A stretch of DNA of 64,000 nt from UBA2040 sp963977135 (lineage in GTDB: Bacteria; Bacteroidota; Bacteroidia; Flavobacteriales_D; Crocinitomicaceae). The first letter of the stretch is position 1; every line of letters begins with the position of its first letter. Below the pieces are notes generated by a model, which saw only the letters and a list, made by a program, of their open reading frames with translations, had not been told where the DNA came from and made no database searches. The translations under genes and the position numbers were made by a program. Shown piece by piece: positions 36,503-45,161 of this stretch. The stretch covers positions 144,812-208,811 of the forward strand of contig CAXBNN010000005.1 in the NCBI GenBank assembly GCA_963977135.1, written 5' to 3'.

Positions 36503-37672
36503 TTAAATACTTTTTTGAACGATATCAAAAACGTCATTTGGTTCAATAGCTTGTCTTTCGCCCATTTTTTCCCAACCCCGATCAACAAAGCGTTTTTTAA
36601 TTTCGGTTGCCAAATCTGAGGTGTCTTTTGTGTAAGCATTAATCTTAGTTTCTATTCCCAAACTTTGAAAAAACTCCTCTGTTTTAGAAATTGCCGTGTG
36701 AGCGACATCATCATTTGTGCCTGAAAGACCTAAAACACGTTTGCCGTATTGAGCTAATTTTTCTTTTTTATTTTCAAATTGGTTTTCATATAACCTTGGT
36801 GCAATGATGGCAAGAGTTCGCGCGTGGTCTATTCCATAAATTGCTGTTAATTCATGACCAATCATGTGCGTTGTCCAGTCAGTAGGAACTCCACAGCGGA
36901 GATTCCCATTTAAGGCATGCGTAGCTGTCCACATCAAGTTGGAGGCCCACTTATAATTTCCAGGTTCTTCGATTACTTTTGGGCCGATTTCTAAAAGCGT
37001 ACTGAGAATCGCTTCAGCCTCGCGTTCTTGTAATAAATTGTCGGTTGGGTAGGTAAGGTATTGTTCCAAAGTATGCATGTATGCATCTGTAATACCATTA
37101 GCAATTTGCCGTTTCGGCAAGCTTGCAACGGCAGTTGGGTCGCAAATAGAAAACTTAGGGAAGAATAGTGGGCCGCCCATGGTTCTTTTTTCTTTCAATT
37201 CATCACGGCTAATTACAGCCCCTGAATTTGCCTCTGAACCCGTTGCGGGCAATGTTAAAACTGTTCCAAAGGAAATTGCCTCGGTAAAAAGACATCCTTC
37301 TTTTCTTGTTAAAACATCCCAAGGGTCGCCAGCGTATTTTGTGGCGCCACAGATGAACTTCACTCCATCTATAACGCTTCCTCCTCCAACAGCAAGTATA
37401 AAATCGATGTCCTCTGTTCGACAGATTTCTGCTGCTTTTATTAGTGTATTGAATTGTGGATTGGCTTCTATGCCTCCGAACTGAACGATTTGGAAATCTT
37501 TAAGTGCGGATGCCACTTTTTCATAGATTCCATTTTTAAAAATACTTCCTCCACCATAAGCAATCATTATCTTCTTCTTGGTGGATATCGCCGAAATCAG
37601 GGATGGCAATTGGTGATAATGGTCTGTACCGAACAATATCCTTGTCGGATTTACTACGTCAAAATTTAACAT
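36503..37672 (-). CDS. iron-containing alcohol dehydrogenase, YqhD type
   Basis: The 389-residue length and sequence match the YqhD/BdhA branch of group III alcohol dehydrogenases. NAD(P)-binding GGGS motifs occur at ~40 and ~95 (LAVGGGSVIDG). Metal ligands are in NGITDAYMHTLEQ and in THMIGHE ... IDHARTLAI. These enzymes reduce aldehydes with NADPH and detoxify short-chain aldehydes from lipid peroxidation. The gene is separated from the ExbD operon by a terminator and is probably transcribed alone. Confidence 0.9.
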   Translation of the reverse strand: MLNFDVVNPTRILFGTDHYHQLPSLISAISTKKKIMIAYGGGSIFKNGIYEKVASALKDFQIVQFGGIEANPQFNTLIKAAEICRTEDIDFILAVGGGSVIDGVKFICGATKYAGDPWDVLTRKEGCLFTEAISFGTVLTLPATGSEANSGAVISRDELKEKRTMGGPLFFPKFSICDPTAVASLPKRQIANGITDAYMHTLEQYLTYPTDNLLQEREAEAILSTLLEIGPKVIEEPGNYKWASNLMWTATHALNGNLRCGVPTDWTTHMIGHELTAIYGIDHARTLAIIAPRLYENQFENKKEKLAQYGKRVLGLSGTNDDVAHTAISKTEEFFQSLGIETKINAYTKDTSDLATEIKKRFVDRGWEKMGERQAIEPNDVFDIVQKSI

Positions 37673-37692
37673 GATAATTAGTTTGAAATAAA

Positions 37693-37722
37693 AAACCCCA
37701 AAACAGTTTTGCTTTGGGGTTT
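37693..37722 (-). terminator. intrinsic terminator after the ExbB/ExbD operon
   Basis: A 10-bp perfect stem AAACCCCAAA / TTTGGGGTTT is followed on the minus strand by a T tract. It lies 19 bases after the last exbD stop codon. Confidence 0.85.
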
Positions 37723-37741
37723 GTTTTGATTTAAATACGAT

Positions 37742-38254
37742 TTATATATTTCCGTTGTCTCGAACTGCATAGGCAATTGTCAACGCATCTATATTTTGTA
37801 ACTCTTTTCGAATATCAAAAATCAACCCAGACGGCGCGCCTTTATCTGCTTTAACACATGTTATAACAGCTTCAATTGGAGCTTTCATTTTGGCTGGTTT
37901 TTGTTCAAATTTGTCTTTTTTCCATTGACTTACAGCATTTGTTGAATACAATTCGTCAGCTGTAGGTTGAACAACATTGTCTAAAGACAAGGCATAACCC
38001 ATTTTGAAATCAACAGAACGAGCAGGGTTTCTTGGTTCTCCCAAATAAAGGAAATCAATTTCAGAACGCTGTTTGTATGGTGTTAAATCTGTTGTCTTCG
38101 TTCCTGTTGGCTGATCAACCTCAACGGTAGGATCAACTTCTTTACTAGTCGTTGCAACCATGAAGAAGAACAAAAGCATAAAAACGATATCCGGAAGCGA
38201 AGCTGTATTTACGCCTGGAAGTTTTTTGCCGTCATCTTTTTTAAATTTTGACAT
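37742..38254 (-). CDS. ExbD/TolR-family biopolymer transport protein (second copy)
   Basis: The protein has 170 residues, with a single N-terminal membrane helix (~20-40) and a periplasmic domain. The helix region NTASLPDIVFMLLFFFMV contains the conserved proton-path aspartate (D22). ExbD/TolR proteins work with ExbB/TolQ to harvest the proton motive force for TonB or related outer-membrane machines. It is the last gene of a four-gene operon and lies 8 bases after the longer ExbD gene. Confidence 0.9.
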   Translation of the reverse strand: MSKFKKDDGKKLPGVNTASLPDIVFMLLFFFMVATTSKEVDPTVEVDQPTGTKTTDLTPYKQRSEIDFLYLGEPRNPARSVDFKMGYALSLDNVVQPTADELYSTNAVSQWKKDKFEQKPAKMKAPIEAVITCVKADKGAPSGLIFDIRKELQNIDALTIAYAVRDNGNI

Positions 38255-38262
38255 AATTTCTT

Positions 38263-39015
38263 CTAATTTTTAGGTGTAACTTCAATTATACGGGCTGGGT
38301 ATAGAATATCCAGCAAGTCTAACTTGCTCTTGTCCGCAGGCTCTTCATCAGATGCATATCGAGTTTTGATAGTTCCATATGACTCACCAAAAATTCGTTT
38401 TGCCTCGTCATCACGTAATTCAAAAATAGCTTCTTCGATTTCAGTTTGAATTTTGGCAAACAAGCTATATTGCGTTTGACTTTGCACTTCAATACGAATG
38501 TTTGCTTGGAAATGAATTTCAGGTAATTCGTTTGCTCCGTATAGTTTCAAAGCATTTTTCTTCTTTTCCCATTCACCCAATTGATTGAATTTAAACTCAA
38601 TCATTGCAGCATCTGCATCCTGTGCCTCTAAACTTTCCGCTTCAATTTCAATTCTCTTAATGTTGTCCTCAATTTCTTTCATAGAAACACGAGTATACAT
38701 TGGTGAATTGTTATTTACATCATTTGATTTTTCGTTTTCACGATAAAACTCAACGATTTTTTCAGAAATCTTGTCTGGATCACCAATAATTTCGTTACGA
38801 ACCATCAATTGATTTTGGTTATTCGCTTTAATTGCCAAGATGTTTCGTTGTTCAACATCAATCGGCGGCGTGGTAACCTCAATTTTTTTAGGAATGTTTC
38901 GAATATAAGCTTGGTCTTTATCCATTGTAGTGGTAACCAAGAAGAAAATTAAAAGCAAGAAGGCGATATCCGCCATGGAACCTGCATTAATTTCCTGTAT
39001 ATCTCGCTTTGCCAT
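38263..39015 (-). CDS. ExbD/TolR-family protein, long form
   Basis: The protein has 250 residues, about 100 more than a typical ExbD. The N-terminal helix has the conserved aspartate in INAGSMADIAFLLLIFFLV. The periplasmic part includes IKANNQNQLMVRNE and, after a charged coiled-coil-like insert at ~90-150, the usual beta/alpha region. The insert may adapt it to a partner other than TonB. It lies second to last in the operon and would share its ExbB partner with the shorter ExbD. Confidence 0.88.
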   Translation of the reverse strand: MAKRDIQEINAGSMADIAFLLLIFFLVTTTMDKDQAYIRNIPKKIEVTTPPIDVEQRNILAIKANNQNQLMVRNEIIGDPDKISEKIVEFYRENEKSNDVNNNSPMYTRVSMKEIEDNIKRIEIEAESLEAQDADAAMIEFKFNQLGEWEKKKNALKLYGANELPEIHFQANIRIEVQSQTQYSLFAKIQTEIEEAIFELRDDEAKRIFGESYGTIKTRYASDEEPADKSKLDLLDILYPARIIEVTPKN

Positions 39016-39019
39016 AATT

Positions 39020-39493
39020 TTATTTTCTTAATTTTCCAATTAATGGAGTTGCAACGATTGCTAAAACCGCCACTACCAATCCGATAAGTACAGTATACAA
39101 ACCGGCTGTTGTTGATGTAATAGTTCCTTTCGATACATTTCCAATTGACTCAGTCAACGCTAATGAATCAGCGGTATCACTTGTACCAATTCCGAAAAGA
39201 ATTAGGTAAAGAACCAAGGCCACTACTATTCCAATGATGGACATTAAGGTTTTCTTTGGTGTAGAAATGAATTGTCTTATGAAGAAGAACAAAACCAAGG
39301 CAACACAAGCAACCAATATAAAAATGGTAAAGTAAGTCGCAGCGTTCATCTTACCTCCATCGCGGAAGCTTTCGATTTCTGACAACTCAGCTGTATTGTT
39401 TGGTCCGCTGAACAAAAGTAGGCATGAGCCAATCCCTATTACAGCGAGTACCACCTTCAAGATGTTCATCCATTTTGTTAGATCGTTTTTCAT
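39020..39493 (-). CDS. membrane protein between exbB and exbD, function unknown
   Basis: The protein has 157 residues and about four transmembrane helices (~10-28, ~55-75, ~85-105, ~130-150), with no recognisable catalytic motif. Its conserved position between an ExbB and two ExbD genes, with spacings of 4 and 47 bases, suggests that it is an accessory part of that proton-driven motor. I know of similarly placed unnamed proteins in other Bacteroidota. Confidence 0.72.
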   Translation of the reverse strand: MKNDLTKWMNILKVVLAVIGIGSCLLLFSGPNNTAELSEIESFRDGGKMNAATYFTIFILVACVALVLFFFIRQFISTPKKTLMSIIGIVVALVLYLILFGIGTSDTADSLALTESIGNVSKGTITSTTAGLYTVLIGLVVAVLAIVATPLIGKLRK

Positions 39494-39540
39494 CTTAGTT
39501 TATTTTTTTTGATGTGAATAAAATGTGAGTCAAAAATCAA

Positions 39541-40347
39541 TTAAGCTTTTGTCACTTTGTGTTTCAACATCATGTCAACTAAAGAGATAGAAGCATCTTC
39601 CATTTCGTTAACCAATCCGTCAATTTTAGATACAATGTAGTTGTAAAAAATCTGCAAGAAAATTGCCGCGATCAAACCAAATACTGTTGTCAAAAGTGAT
39701 ACTTTAATACCACCTGCAACTGTAGTTGGAGATACTTGACCATCTTGGATAATTTTATCAAAGGCTTGGATCATCCCAATTACCGTTCCCAAGAATCCTA
39801 ACATCGGAGCCAAAGCGATAAACAAAGACAACCAAGAAAGACCTTTTTCTAAAAGTCCCATCTGCACACCACCATAAGAAACAACTGATTTTTCAACCAT
39901 TTCGATTCCCTCTTCTGAGCGGTCTATGCCCTGATAAAATATAGATGCAATTGGTCCACGTGTGTTACGACAAACATCTTTTGCAGCTTCAACACCACCT
40001 GATTTCAATGCACCTTCTACTTCTTCAATAAACTTAGAAGTATTTATTGTTGACAAGTTTAAATACACAATTCTTTCAATTGAAAGTGCGATACCGATGA
40101 TCAAACAAATCAATACTGGCGTCATCCACAATGGATCTCCTTCAATGTATTTTTGCTTCAATGTTTGAATAAAATCCAATTGAGGACCCTCAGCATCTTC
40201 TGCTTTTACATTTTCTTTTGCACCATCTTTCGCTTGATCAGCTACGGTATTTTGAGCAATCAAGACTGGTTCTTGTGCTACAATGTTGGTTGTTAGACCA
40301 AAAGTTAAAAAAGCTGCTAGAGCTAAAGAACTAATTATTTTTTTCAT
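39541..40347 (-). CDS. ExbB/TolQ/MotA proton-channel family protein
   Basis: The protein has 268 residues. It begins with a signal-like segment (KKIISSLALAAFLTFGL), then a ~45-residue charged periplasmic stretch, and three membrane helices (~78, ~165, ~205). The MotA/TolQ/ExbB core is clear: LSWLSLFIALAPMLGFLGTVIGMI and the conserved Thr/Pro-containing TTVFGLIAAIF. It forms the pentameric channel that surrounds the ExbD dimer. The two ExbD genes and one unknown membrane protein follow on the same strand. Confidence 0.92.
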   Translation of the reverse strand: MKKIISSLALAAFLTFGLTTNIVAQEPVLIAQNTVADQAKDGAKENVKAEDAEGPQLDFIQTLKQKYIEGDPLWMTPVLICLIIGIALSIERIVYLNLSTINTSKFIEEVEGALKSGGVEAAKDVCRNTRGPIASIFYQGIDRSEEGIEMVEKSVVSYGGVQMGLLEKGLSWLSLFIALAPMLGFLGTVIGMIQAFDKIIQDGQVSPTTVAGGIKVSLLTTVFGLIAAIFLQIFYNYIVSKIDGLVNEMEDASISLVDMMLKHKVTKA

Positions 40348-40478
40348 GTTCTAAAAGATTAAGTAAATCGTATTCGTCAAAAGTTTAATTAAAAGTCAAA
40401 AATATAAAAATATTTTACAATCGTTACGCTACGTGCATAGAAACTAAAAATACTAAAAGATATTCTTTCTATTGCAAA

Positions 40479-40511
40479 ACTGCTTCATTTTTCTACGGAG
40501 AGAGAGGGATT
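40479..40511. repeat. imperfect copy of the tRNA-Ser 3' end and flank
   Basis: These 33 bases match 40598-40630 at 29 positions, including an exact 16-base block CGGAGAGAGAGGGATT that is the 3' acceptor and part of the T arm of tRNA-Ser. The copy is 119 bases from the tRNA and lacks the rest of it. It may be an old integration scar or a truncated tRNA. Confidence 0.7.
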
Positions 40512-40614
40512 ACCTCAACTTTGCAAGTTTCGGTGGTCTTCGCTTCGCTTCGGCTCGACCCTCTGGGTTCTCATCCCCTAATATTTCAATTTTAATGACT
40601 GCGTCATTTGTCAG

Positions 40615-40703
40615 CGGAGAGAGAGGGATTCGAACCCTCGATACCACTTTCGCAGTATACACACTTTCCAGGCGTGCTCCTTCAACCACTCGGACACCTC
40701 TCC
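40615..40703 (-). tRNA. tRNA-Ser (anticodon GGA)
   Basis: The minus strand reads GGAGAGG as the 5' acceptor arm (40703-40697) and TCTCTCC plus discriminator G at the 3' end, pairing with one G-U. The T arm is GAGGG-TTCGAAT-CCCTC. The anticodon loop contains TGGAA (anticodon GGA), and a long variable arm of the class II type follows (GTATACTGCGAAAGTGGTATC region). CCA is not encoded. The length is 89 nt, normal for tRNA-Ser. It reads UCC/UCU codons. Confidence 0.95.
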
Positions 40704-40832
40704 AATTTTATTTCAAATTATCTAATTGTCAATCGTTATTGACAATCTGCGATTTTTATGGTCGGCTAAAGTACTAAATATTTACTTTTCAATGCGGGAA
40801 ATGTAATTTTCTCTAAAAAATTTACAATTTCT

Positions 40833-41867
40833 TCATATTGAGAGTTCACCTCTTAGATTTTCCCGCAAAGCTTGTTCTATTTTTGCCTTGGATTTTTCTT
40901 TACCAAGCAAATACATCATTTTGGAAAGTGCCGCCTCCGTTGTCATGTCCGACCCGCTAATTACACCGACACTCTGGAAGAATGAGCTCGTTTTGTACTT
41001 ACCCTGTTGCACATGTCCTGAAGAACATTGTGTAACATTTAAAACAATTCCTCCATTAGAAATAAAGTTTTGAATTTGACTTTGAAAAAGTTTATCGCTT
41101 GGAGCATTTCCCGATCCGTAAGTTTCAAGAATTATTGCTTTTGTTTGCTTATTGTCGAACAAACTTGAATAAAGTTGGGTGTTCATACCTGGAAAAATCT
41201 TAAGCAATGCAACTCTGTTATCAAGATCAGTGAAAATTCTAAAATCCTCAATTTTGTGAGCTGGATAATCTGGCAATCGATAATCTATCTCCACACCAGC
41301 AACAGCCAATTCCTGATAATTCGGCGATTGAAATGCCTCAAATTGATTTGCTGATACTTTTGAGCTTCTATTGCCTCGATACAAAGAGTATTCAAAATAA
41401 ACAGCAACTTCTTGAACTCGACTTTCACCGCTTTCATTTTTGGCAGCTGCTATTTCAATAGCAGTAATCAAGTTTTCTTTTCCGTCTGTCCGTATGGTGC
41501 CAATTGGCAGTTGAGAGCCAGTAAAAATAACGGGTTTCGTTAAGTTTTCTAACATGAAACTCAAAGCCGAAGCAGAATACGCCATGGTGTCTGATCCGTG
41601 CAGTACGACGAATCCGTCGTAGCGTTCGTAATTGTCAAAGATCGTTTTTGCAATGCTCGTCCAATATTCAGGATTCATTTCAGAAGAATCAATTGCTTCA
41701 GGAAAACTGATACTACTCAGATTTACTTGAAGTCGATTCAATTCGGGCACATGTTTGTCGAGATGGTCAAAGTCGAAAGAGGTTAATTCACCTGTAACTA
41801 AATCTTTGATCATGCCGATTGTACCGCCTGTGTAAATCAACAATATATTTGGTCTTGCAGTCATCAA
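40833..41867 (-). CDS. ansA: type I (cytoplasmic) L-asparaginase
   Basis: The 344-residue protein matches the asparaginase/glutaminase family. The first catalytic threonine lies in IYTGGTIGMI (~residue 15), and the second motif is VVLHGSDTMAYSASAL (~residue 95). The absence of a signal peptide suggests the type I cytoplasmic enzyme, which converts asparagine to aspartate and ammonia. A -7 box at 41885-41892 suggests its own promoter. Confidence 0.92.
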   Translation of the reverse strand: MMTARPNILLIYTGGTIGMIKDLVTGELTSFDFDHLDKHVPELNRLQVNLSSISFPEAIDSSEMNPEYWTSIAKTIFDNYERYDGFVVLHGSDTMAYSASALSFMLENLTKPVIFTGSQLPIGTIRTDGKENLITAIEIAAAKNESGESRVQEVAVYFEYSLYRGNRSSKVSANQFEAFQSPNYQELAVAGVEIDYRLPDYPAHKIEDFRIFTDLDNRVALLKIFPGMNTQLYSSLFDNKQTKAIILETYGSGNAPSDKLFQSQIQNFISNGGIVLNVTQCSSGHVQQGKYKTSSFFQSVGVISGSDMTTEAALSKMMYLLGKEKSKAKIEQALRENLRGELSI

Positions 41868-41884
41868 TATTAATGAGGAATAAA

Positions 41885-41892
41885 CAAAGTTA
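41885..41892 (-). promoter_or_regulatory. Bacteroidota -7 box (TAACTTTG) for ansA
   Basis: On the minus strand TAACTTTG matches TAnnTTTG and lies 18 bases before the ansA start codon. Confidence 0.5.
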
Positions 41893-41944
41893 TTATTTTT
41901 AGGATGCGTTCTTTATTGACCGGTGGCTTTCTTTGAGTAAAGGG

Positions 41945-42715
41945 TCATAAACTGAACATCTTTTTTGCGTTTCGCGTTGTAATTTCTGAAAGTTCTGTCA
42001 ATTTTATTCCGTGAACCTCGGCTAATTTTTCCGCTGTATGGACTAAATAAGAACTTTCATTTCGTTTTCCTCTGAATGGAACAGGCGGTAAATAGGGTGC
42101 GTCTGTTTCTAAAATCAAATAATCTAAGGGAACATTTACTAGAACTTCGTCCAATGCGGCTTTTTTATATGTCAAAACACCACCAATGCCCATCATAAAT
42201 TTTCCGTAGGACATTACTTTTTTAGCTTGTTCTAAGTTTCCAGTAAAACAATGAAATACGCCAAAAAGCTTTTCGTCCATCATTTCATCGAGGATTTCAA
42301 ATATTTCATCAAAAGCATCGCGAGCATGGATAACGATAGGTAGTTCTAGTTCTTTCGCCCAGTTTATTTGCTCACGAAAAGCCAATTTTTGTTCTTCAAT
42401 AAAGGTTTTGTCCCAATACAAGTCCATGCCTATTTCTCCTACAGCCACCATTTTGTGACTTGAAAAATAGGGCTTCATTGTTTTTAGCTGATTTTCCCAA
42501 TCTTCTTTTACGTTTCCTGGGTGAAGTCCCATCATCGGAAAGCAATTAGCAGGGAAGTCTTTGCACAAATTAAGCATCGGCTGGATGGTCGACACATCAA
42601 TATTTGGCAAAAGAATGGTTTCAACACCATTGCGAATCGCTTTTTCAATGACCTCGTTTCTGTCCGAGTCGAATTCCTTAGTATAAAGATGGGCGTGTGT
42701 ATCGATCCAATTCAT
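41945..42715 (-). CDS. TatD-family metal-dependent deoxyribonuclease
   Basis: The protein has 256 residues and the TatD barrel motifs DTHAHLY (metal HxH), GEIGMDLYW, PIVIHARDAFDE, VFHCFTGN and LETDAPYLPP. TatD-type enzymes are 3'-5' exonucleases/deoxyribonucleases active on damaged DNA, although several YcfH/YjjV paralogues have unclear roles. It lies 2 bases after the outer-membrane barrel gene and forms a minus-strand series with that gene and galE. I therefore do not assign a specific symbol. Confidence 0.92.
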   Translation of the reverse strand: MNWIDTHAHLYTKEFDSDRNEVIEKAIRNGVETILLPNIDVSTIQPMLNLCKDFPANCFPMMGLHPGNVKEDWENQLKTMKPYFSSHKMVAVGEIGMDLYWDKTFIEEQKLAFREQINWAKELELPIVIHARDAFDEIFEILDEMMDEKLFGVFHCFTGNLEQAKKVMSYGKFMMGIGGVLTYKKAALDEVLVNVPLDYLILETDAPYLPPVPFRGKRNESSYLVHTAEKLAEVHGIKLTELSEITTRNAKKMFSL

Positions 42716-42717
42716 GC

Positions 42718-43452
42718 CTAAAACAATGAAAAGCTAAGTCCCAAGCGGATAACGTTTAGTTGAGTGCTTTGAGAATTGGAAAATAAAGGTGCAAAATTGT
42801 ACTCGCCAAATAGTGCATAATTTCTCAGACCTAGTCTTATATGAGCCGAATATTGCAATGGATTCAAATCTGGGAAATGAGAGTCTTTGATCACTGTTTT
42901 ACCAAATTCGTCTTTTAGAATAGTTTTTTCATTCGCACTTGCGATATAACCAATTTTACCACCTATGTGAATTTTAAAATGTTTCCAACTTTCTTTACGA
43001 AAACGCAATTCCAATGGAATGGAAAATTGATTAAAGTTGAATGAGCTCACGGTGTTTAATGGACTTTCAGTATACTGTGACCAGTTATCTTTTTGATTCG
43101 TTAACAAGGTATTGTCGTGACGAATGTGAGAAAAAGTATAATTTAACCCCCAACCAAACGCAACTGTATTTCCTTCAGTCAAAGGAACATCAAACAGCAA
43201 ATTAATCCCAAAACCTATTGAAGATGGTTTTACTTGGAAAGGTTTTAAGTCACCAGTCCAATCGTTGTAAAGTACATCCACAATTAAACGGTCGTATTTT
43301 CTAACCTTTTGTTCCTTACTCGGTCTTAAGCCATTGTAGAACCACATTGTTCCTGGTCGGAAGCGAGAAATTTCATCGTCTCCTTTGCTATCGTATTGAC
43401 TGAAAGCCGTAATCGAAAGTGAAAGAAATAGTATGGAGATTATTATTTTCAT
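42718..43452 (-). CDS. outer-membrane beta-barrel protein
   Basis: The best start is the ATG at 43452. It overlaps the galE stop by ATGA and directly precedes a signal peptide (KIIISILFLSLSITAFSQ); an earlier ATG at 43482 would put ten extra residues before it. The 244-residue product has an Arg/Pro-rich conserved front (FRPGTMWFYNGLRP) and then alternating hydrophobic beta strands to the C-terminal phenylalanine, as in outer-membrane porin/PorT-like barrels. PorT/SprT takes part in type IX secretion, but I cannot tell it from related barrels by eye. Confidence 0.8.
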   Translation of the reverse strand: MKIIISILFLSLSITAFSQYDSKGDDEISRFRPGTMWFYNGLRPSKEQKVRKYDRLIVDVLYNDWTGDLKPFQVKPSSIGFGINLLFDVPLTEGNTVAFGWGLNYTFSHIRHDNTLLTNQKDNWSQYTESPLNTVSSFNFNQFSIPLELRFRKESWKHFKIHIGGKIGYIASANEKTILKDEFGKTVIKDSHFPDLNPLQYSAHIRLGLRNYALFGEYNFAPLFSNSQSTQLNVIRLGLSFSLF

Positions 43453-44477
43453 AAGCTTGAGTTGTATTGTTCCCATTTCCATGCAGAGCGAACTGAATCT
43501 TCGAGTGTTCTTTTTGCTTCCCAGTTTAAAATGGATTTTGCTTTGGAGGCATTAGCGAAAATCGCTGGTACATCTCCAATTCGTCGCGGACCAACTGAGT
43601 AGTTCAGTTTGTTATTTGTCACTTTTTCAAAAACCGAAATTAATTCCAAAACGCTTGTTCCTTGACCAGTTCCTATATTTATTGCGTCAACAAAACCGTT
43701 TTGTGCGGCAATTGAATGTTGCAAAGCTTTAACATGCGCTTCGGCAAGGTCTTCAACGTGAATGTAATCACGAATACAGGAGCCATCGTTTGTCGAATAG
43801 TCGTTTCCGTAAACTGTCAGTTTTTCAAGTTTTCCAATTGCCGTTTGGGTTATGAAAGGTAGTAGATTAGCTGGGCGTCCAATCGGCAACTCACCAATAA
43901 GTGCGGATTTATGAGCGCCAATCGGATTAAAATAACGCAATGCCGTAATTCTCATTGCTGGGTTTGCCCTCTGAAAATCACGAAGTATTTTTTCGCCAAT
44001 GATTTTCGTTTGTCCATAAGGAGAAGTTGCTTCTTGAATTGGCGAATTTTCATCGACTACAATTGTATCTTTTGGTTCGCCATAAACTGTGCATGAAGAT
44101 GAAAAAATAATATTATTCACGTCATATTTATTGGCCAATTCCAAAGCATTAACGAGGCTTGCCAAGTTGTTGTGATAGTATTTTAATGGCTGTTTGATGC
44201 TTTCATCCACCGATTTGTAGGCAGCGAAATGAATTATTCCAGCTATTGGATAATCTTTAAAAATGGTTTCCAAATCTGTTTGATTGCAGCAATCTATTGG
44301 AAAGTGCAAAACAGCTTTGCCTAAAATGGTTTTAAGGTTCTCAAGAATGAAAGGTTTCGCGTTCCTGAGGTCATCGACAATAATTGGCTCAAAGCCCTGT
44401 TCACGCAAAGATACGACTGTGTGCGACCCAATAAATCCTGCACCACCTGTAACTAAAATGTATTTTTTGTCAACCAT
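43449..44477 (-). CDS. galE: UDP-glucose 4-epimerase
   Basis: The 342-residue protein begins with the NAD-binding GGAGFIGSH. It has the SDR catalytic residues in SSCTVYGEP (Ser) and SPYGQTKIIGE (Tyr/Lys), and the substrate-binding RYFNPIGAH. It interconverts UDP-glucose and UDP-galactose, supplying galactose for surface polysaccharide. It overlaps the following barrel gene by 4 bases, so the two are translationally coupled. Confidence 0.95.
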   Translation of the reverse strand: MVDKKYILVTGGAGFIGSHTVVSLREQGFEPIIVDDLRNAKPFILENLKTILGKAVLHFPIDCCNQTDLETIFKDYPIAGIIHFAAYKSVDESIKQPLKYYHNNLASLVNALELANKYDVNNIIFSSSCTVYGEPKDTIVVDENSPIQEATSPYGQTKIIGEKILRDFQRANPAMRITALRYFNPIGAHKSALIGELPIGRPANLLPFITQTAIGKLEKLTVYGNDYSTNDGSCIRDYIHVEDLAEAHVKALQHSIAAQNGFVDAINIGTGQGTSVLELISVFEKVTNNKLNYSVGPRRIGDVPAIFANASKAKSILNWEAKRTLEDSVRSAWKWEQYNSSL

Positions 44478-44484
44478 TTGATTT

Positions 44485-44492
44485 CAAAGGTA
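44485..44492 (-). promoter_or_regulatory. Bacteroidota -7 box (TACCTTTG) for galE
   Basis: TACCTTTG on the minus strand matches TAnnTTTG and lies 8 bases before the galE start, which would give a very short leader. The divergent small gene starts only 40 bases away. Confidence 0.4.
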
Positions 44493-44516
44493 TAAATAAT
44501 GCTGTAATTTTATGGC

Positions 44517-44720
44517 ATGAGCGAAAAGCCAAACGTTGATTTTAAAAGATTTCAACCGAAAAAAATGCATTCAAAATATTGGATAAAATTTTTGTTGTAT
44601 TGTCTTATTATTGGTGCTTTAATATTCTGGTATAAGGAAAAGGCGAAAAATAAGGTTACCTTTAATCAGAAAGTTGATCGGACTCAAGTTGATTTAAAGG
44701 GAGTTAAAATAGAAGAGTGA
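44517..44720 (+). CDS. small single-helix membrane protein, function unknown
   Basis: The protein has 67 residues. A basic N-terminal tail (NVDFKRFQPKKMHSKYW) precedes one transmembrane helix (~24-40), and a lysine-rich tail follows. It lies 21 bases before the DUF2141 gene on the same strand, and the two may form an operon. I do not recognise a family. It is supported as a gene by its position, start codon and membrane topology rather than by homology. Confidence 0.55.
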   Translation: MSEKPNVDFKRFQPKKMHSKYWIKFLLYCLIIGALIFWYKEKAKNKVTFNQKVDRTQVDLKGVKIEE

Positions 44721-44741
44721 GGCTTTTAATAAAGTATCAGT

Positions 44742-45161
44742 ATGTTATCGGCACTAGTTATAAACCTGTTATCTATTTTTATTTCCATTTTTCCAGCAAC
44801 CGAAACAGGGCTTCATGTAAAAGTTTTAGGCCTGAAATCGAATGATGGAAATATAATTCTAGGCGTCTTTAAGAACAACGGAAGTTTCCCAACGATTGGG
44901 GAACAATATAAAGGATACGAGCTGCAGATTAAGGATAAAAAAGCCAGTATCTGGATCAAAGATTTGCCAAAAGGGACATATGCTATTGGTATATGTCACG
45001 ATTTGAATTCAAATAATAAAATGGACAAAAACTTTGTTGGGTTTCCTCAGGAACCTTATGGAATGAGTAAAAATGTGAGAGGATATTTGTCGAATCCAAC
45101 TTTTGCCCAAGCTAGTTTTTATTTTGATGGCTCAATGACATTGGAAATCAAAGTAGAATAG
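44742..45161 (+). CDS. DUF2141 family secreted protein
   Basis: The protein has 139 residues with an N-terminal hydrophobic signal (~3-20). The mature part carries the family signature of two loops, CHDLNSNNKMD and VGFPQEPYG, on a beta-sandwich background. DUF2141 proteins are common in Bacteroidota and proteobacteria and are thought to be periplasmic or exported, with no proven role. The stop codon directly abuts the end of the convergent ppk1 gene. Confidence 0.83.
   Translation: MLSALVINLLSIFISIFPATETGLHVKVLGLKSNDGNIILGVFKNNGSFPTIGEQYKGYELQIKDKKASIWIKDLPKGTYAIGICHDLNSNNKMDKNFVGFPQEPYGMSKNVRGYLSNPTFAQASFYFDGSMTLEIKVE

Noticed and set aside
36409..36639. Small minus-strand frame between the OmpA and YqhD genes
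   Set aside because: Most of it lies inside the YqhD coding region in another frame, and the remainder shows no signal or family.
40472..40777. A 101-residue plus-strand open frame with the sequence GERGIRTLDT
   Set aside because: It is the antisense of tRNA-Ser and its flank. This kind of frame is a well-known false gene created by tRNA-Ser antisense translation.
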